Shown: positions 61,361 through 64,000 of the stretch, one piece after another
Layout: every line of letters begins with the position of its first letter
Numbering within the stretch: the stretch's first letter is position 1
Source of the DNA: Streptomyces sp. NBC_01428
GTDB taxonomy: Bacteria > Actinomycetota > Actinomycetes > Streptomycetales > Streptomycetaceae
Direction of reading: 5' to 3'
Assembly: GCF_036231965.1 (NCBI RefSeq)
Contig: NZ_CP109499.1
Coordinates: 4,278,001 to 4,342,000 of the forward strand
Length of the DNA stretch: 64,000 nt
Translations under genes and position numbers: made by a program
The notes under the pieces: generated by a model
The model's input: only the letters and a program-made list of their open reading frames with translations
Told to the model about the DNA's origin: nothing
Database searches by the model: none

Positions 61361-61431
61361 TCGTTAAGGTCAGGACGACCACGGGCCGGCCCGGCACAGG
61401 GCCGGCCCCCACGGGCTACCGAAGGGGCATC

Positions 61432-61920
61432 GTGAAAGAGCTGCGCATCAGGACACTGGCCGCGGTGTTCGTCGTGGCCGGAGTGCTGTCCTGGGCGGGC
61501 GCCCGCCTGTGGGCCGCGGTGGGCACGCTCCCCCGGGTCCCGCTGGCTGCGCCCATCGTGCTCGCCCTGATCGCGATCGTCCTCCTCGCGACGGCCCTGT
61601 CGCTGCGCGCCCGCCTCAAGGCGCAGCGCGAGCGCCGCCCCGGCGCCAAGGGCGTCGATCCGCTGATGGCGGCCCGCGCGGTCGTCTTCGGCCAGGCGAG
61701 CGCCCTGGTCGCCGCCCTGGTGGCGGGACTGTACGGCGGGACCGGCGTCTTCCTCCTGGAGTCCCTGGAGGTCCCCGCCCGCCGCGACCAGGCGATCTAC
61801 GCCGGGTTCTCCGTCGTCGCCGGCATCGCCGTCATAGCGGCCGGTTTCTTCCTGGAGCGTGTCTGCAAGCTCCCGGAGGACGACGACGAACACCACGGCG
61901 GCGCGGCCCCGGTTGCCTGA
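61432..61920 (+). CDS. DUF3180 membrane protein
   Basis: 162 residues from GTG 61432 with AAGGGG upstream. Four membrane spans, in pairs near 7-28, 38-60, 85-108 and 118-140, with an acidic/His tail (EDDDEHHGG). DUF3180 genes follow folK across actinobacteria; no function is known. Confidence 0.85.
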   Translation: MKELRIRTLAAVFVVAGVLSWAGARLWAAVGTLPRVPLAAPIVLALIAIVLLATALSLRARLKAQRERRPGAKGVDPLMAARAVVFGQASALVAALVAGLYGGTGVFLLESLEVPARRDQAIYAGFSVVAGIAVIAAGFFLERVCKLPEDDDEHHGGAAPVA

Positions 61921-61931
61921 CGAGGAACGAA

Positions 61932-61980
61932 CGCCACGGGCCCCGGTCCGCCTTCACCGGCGGGACCGGGGCCCGTGGCG
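61932..61980. terminator. Bidirectional terminator, DUF3180/folE
   Basis: A perfect 18-base stem (61932-61949 with 61963-61980) and 13-base loop between convergent genes. Confidence 0.88.
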
Positions 61981-62088
61981 TTGCGGAGCCGCCCGGCGGC
62001 CGGCCGGACCGGCGCGGACCGCCCCGCGACGGGGCCGGCGCGCCGCGAGGTCTGTCTCCGGCCCACCGCATGATCCGGACGACAGGCC

Positions 62089-62694
62089 CTAGCGGGCCAT
62101 GATGAGGCTCATCGCCTCGTTGCGCGTCGCCGCGTCCCGCAGCTGTCCGCGGACCGCCGACGTGATGGTCTTCGCGCCGGGCTTGCGGATACCGCGCATC
62201 GACATGCACATGTGCTCGCACTCGATGACCACGATCACACCGCGCGGCTCCAGGATCTCCATCAGCGAGTCGGCGATCTGGGTCGTCAGCCGCTCCTGCA
62301 CCTGCGGGCGCCGGGCGAAGACGTCGACGAGGCGCGCCAGCTTCGACAAGCCGGTGATCTTTCCGGTGGCCGCCGGGATGTAGCCGACGTGGGCGACGCC
62401 CCGGAACGGCACCAGGTGGTGCTCACAGGTGCTGAAGACCTCGATGTCCTTCACCAGGACCATCTCGTCGTGGCCCAGGTCGAACGTCGTCGTCAGCACG
62501 TCCTCCGGCTGCTGCCGCAGTCCCGCGAAGATCTCCTTGTACGCCCGCGCCACACGCCCCGGCGTCTCTCTGAGCCCCTCGCGGTCCGGGTCCTCGCCGA
62601 CGGCTATCAGCAGCTCGCGTACGGCGTTCTCGGCGCGCTTCTCGTCGAACTCGCCGATCGTGGCCTCGCCGTCCAGCGTCACGGGGTCGGTCAT
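62089..62694 (-). CDS. folE: GTP cyclohydrolase I
   Basis: 201 residues from ATG 62694 with GAGGA upstream. First step of folate synthesis from GTP. Zinc ligands in FSTCEHHLVPF and the CEHMCMSMRGIRKPGA signature are intact. Oriented like ftsH and opposite to folBK. An actinobacterial ftsH-folE-folP-folB-folK neighbourhood is common. Confidence 0.97.
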   Translation of the reverse strand: MTDPVTLDGEATIGEFDEKRAENAVRELLIAVGEDPDREGLRETPGRVARAYKEIFAGLRQQPEDVLTTTFDLGHDEMVLVKDIEVFSTCEHHLVPFRGVAHVGYIPAATGKITGLSKLARLVDVFARRPQVQERLTTQIADSLMEILEPRGVIVVIECEHMCMSMRGIRKPGAKTITSAVRGQLRDAATRNEAMSLIMAR

Positions 62695-62763
62695 CTGGTC
62701 CTCGTTCCTGGGGATCCTGCGCGTGCCGTCGACGCGTCCAAAAGGTGCGGGCGTACGAAAAAG

Positions 62764-62797
62764 CCGCGCCCCCCAGGCTAGAACCTGGGAGGCGCGG
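62764..62797 (-). terminator. ftsH terminator
   Basis: A 14-base stem with one mismatch (62764-62777 with 62784-62797), followed on the minus strand by CTTTTTCG. A classical intrinsic terminator between ftsH and folE. Confidence 0.85.
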
Positions 62798-62840
62798 TAT
62801 GCATTCCGGCCCTGGTGAGAGCGCCGGGAGCCGAACGATG

Positions 62841-64000
62841 TCAGCTCTCGGTGCGGTCCTCCGGGCTGGTCTCCGTAGCCGGGACGGACTCCGTCGCCGT
62901 GGCGATGGAAGCCGTCGAGCCGTTCGCGCCGTTCGTCAGTGACAGCTCCTTGGGGGAGAGCACCGGCGGACGGGTGGACGGAGTACGGCGGGAGGAGCCG
63001 GTCCACGCGGGGCGGGCCGGGCGCTTCACGATGGGAGCGAAGACCTCGGCGATCTGCTCCTTGCTCAGCGTCTCCTTCTCCAGCAGCTGGAGCACCAGCG
63101 CGTCCAGAACGTCGCGGTTCTCGACCAGGATCTCCCAGGCCTCGTTGTGCGCGTTCTCGATGAGCTTCTTGACCTCTTCGTCGACGAGCGCGGCGACCTC
63201 TTCCGAGTAGTCACGCGGGTGCGACATCTCCCGGCCCAGGAAGGGCTCGGTGTTGTCGCCGCCGAACTTGATCGCGCCCAGACGCTCGGTCATGCCGTAC
63301 TGCGTGACCATCGCGCGAGCGGTGGCCGTGGCCTTCTCGATGTCGTTCGCCGCACCGGTGGTCGGGTCGTGGAAGACGAGCTCCTCGGCCGCGCGGCCGC
63401 CCAGCATGTACGCGAGCTGGTCCAGCATCTCGTTGCGCGTCGTGGAGTACTTGTCCTCGTCCGGCAGGACCATCGTGTAGCCGAGGGCACGGCCACGCGA
63501 CAGGATCGTGATCTTGTGCACCGGGTCGGAGTTCGGAGAAGCCGCCGCGACCAGGGCGTGTCCGCCCTCGTGGTACGCGGTGATCTTCTTCTCCTTGTCC
63601 GACATGATCCGGGTCCGCTTCTGCGGGCCCGCGACCACACGGTCGATCGCCTCGTCCAGCATGTCGTTGTCGATGAGCTTCTTGTTGCTGCGCGCGGTGA
63701 GCAGCGCAGCTTCGTTCAGCACGTTCGACAGGTCGGCACCGGTGAAGCCGGGGGTCCGGCGGGCCACCGCGGACAGGTCGACGCCCGGGGCGACCGGCTT
63801 GCCCTTCTGGTGGACCTTGAGGATCTCCAGACGGCCCTGCATGTCCGGGCGGTCGACCGCGATCTGGCGGTCGAACCGGCCGGGGCGCAGGAGGGCCGGG
63901 TCGAGGATGTCGGGCCGGTTCGTGGCGGCGATCAGGATGACGCCGCCCTTCACGTCGAAGCCGTCCATCTCGACGAGCAGCTGGTTGAGCGTCTGCTCGC
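62841..64000 (-). CDS. ftsH: ATP-dependent zinc metalloprotease FtsH (N-terminal part missing)
   Basis: The last 386 or so residues; the gene starts beyond the right edge. Visible: end of the AAA+ core (LNQLLVEMDGF, ATNRPDILDPALLRPGRFDR), zinc motif HEGGH near the start of the protease domain, and LGGRAAEELVF. The membrane anchor and Walker motifs lie outside. The C-terminal tail after VKRPARP is disordered. A membrane quality-control protease. Confidence 0.95.
   Translation of the reverse strand, partial: EQTLNQLLVEMDGFDVKGGVILIAATNRPDILDPALLRPGRFDRQIAVDRPDMQGRLEILKVHQKGKPVAPGVDLSAVARRTPGFTGADLSNVLNEAALLTARSNKKLIDNDMLDEAIDRVVAGPQKRTRIMSDKEKKITAYHEGGHALVAAASPNSDPVHKITILSRGRALGYTMVLPDEDKYSTTRNEMLDQLAYMLGGRAAEELVFHDPTTGAANDIEKATATARAMVTQYGMTERLGAIKFGGDNTEPFLGREMSHPRDYSEEVAALVDEEVKKLIENAHNEAWEILVENRDVLDALVLQLLEKETLSKEQIAEVFAPIVKRPARPAWTGSSRRTPSTRPPVLSPKELSLTNGANGSTASIATATESVPATETSPEDRTES

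Overview
The window is high-GC chromosomal DNA from a Streptomyces species. Evidence: about 70% or more G+C with strong third-position GC, many GTG starts, a -10 hexamer 6-7 bases before many start codons (leaderless messages), and Streptomyces hallmark genes (sigE-cseABC, lsr2, disA/radA, clpC with a ClgR-type box). Gene content and order match, from memory, the core-chromosome stretch of Streptomyces coelicolor running from the auxiliary tryptophanyl-tRNA synthetase gene to ftsH (about SCO3334 to SCO3404). I see no insertion sequence, prophage, CRISPR array, tRNA or rRNA. This is conserved core chromosome, not an island.

Layout. 0.2-1.4 kb: a Trp-Trp leader peptide and attenuator in front of trpS. 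1.5-5.9 kb: proC, a two-gene ABC-2 exporter with an operator-like promoter, a methyltransferase and a membrane protein. 5.9-8.9 kb: two tandem SH3-like small proteins divergent from a transmembrane Ser/Thr kinase with a beta-propeller sensor. 9.0-14 kb: ilvD, a TetR regulator, a TIM-barrel isomerase/epimerase, a repeat-filled gap and a Ppx/GppA phosphatase. 14.1-21.8 kb: a Cys-rich conserved protein, a sigma-like/zinc anti-sigma/BACON fusion, and the genome-maintenance set radA, disA and mutY. 22.1-25.5 kb: sigE-cseA-cseB-cseC, the cell-envelope stress system. 25.5-29.9 kb: a glyoxalase-fold protein with an AraC regulator, a DHA2 drug exporter divergent from its TetR regulator, and a secreted M23 peptidase. 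30-35 kb: a GC-rich repeat region, clpC, a conserved unknown gene and lsr2. 35.3-37.4 kb: an ArgA-type acetyltransferase, a BlaI-type regulator, a small membrane protein and an unknown gene. 37.7-43.2 kb: a tightly overlapping cofactor operon, DUF2520-panC-nadB-nadC-coaX (CoA and NAD synthesis). 43.4-48.9 kb: a PLP enzyme, an ArsR-type regulator, a TmrB-like P-loop protein and a NarL-type two-component pair. 49-53.1 kb: a MidA/NDUFAF7-type methyltransferase convergent with a stand-alone NuoD paralogue, then two PH-domain membrane proteins. 53.3-58.6 kb: a coiled-coil membrane protein, a membrane-anchored esterase, and an MprF-like gene behind a SigE-type promoter. 58.7-64 kb: folate genes folP, folB, folK and folE, with ftsH running off the right edge.

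Most notable points. (1) The MidA-family gene lies tail to tail with the nuoD paralogue. NDUFAF7, the mitochondrial MidA homologue, methylates an arginine of the NuoD homologue NDUFS2; that arginine is kept here, while the quinone-site tyrosine is replaced by tryptophan. (2) One polypeptide joins sigma-like regions, an H-x3-C-x2-C zinc motif, a membrane span and an extracellular BACON domain. (3) The trpS attenuator can be read base by base. (4) A SigE-type promoter precedes the mprF-like gene, about 34 kb from sigE itself. (5) A perfect ClgR motif lies upstream of clpC.
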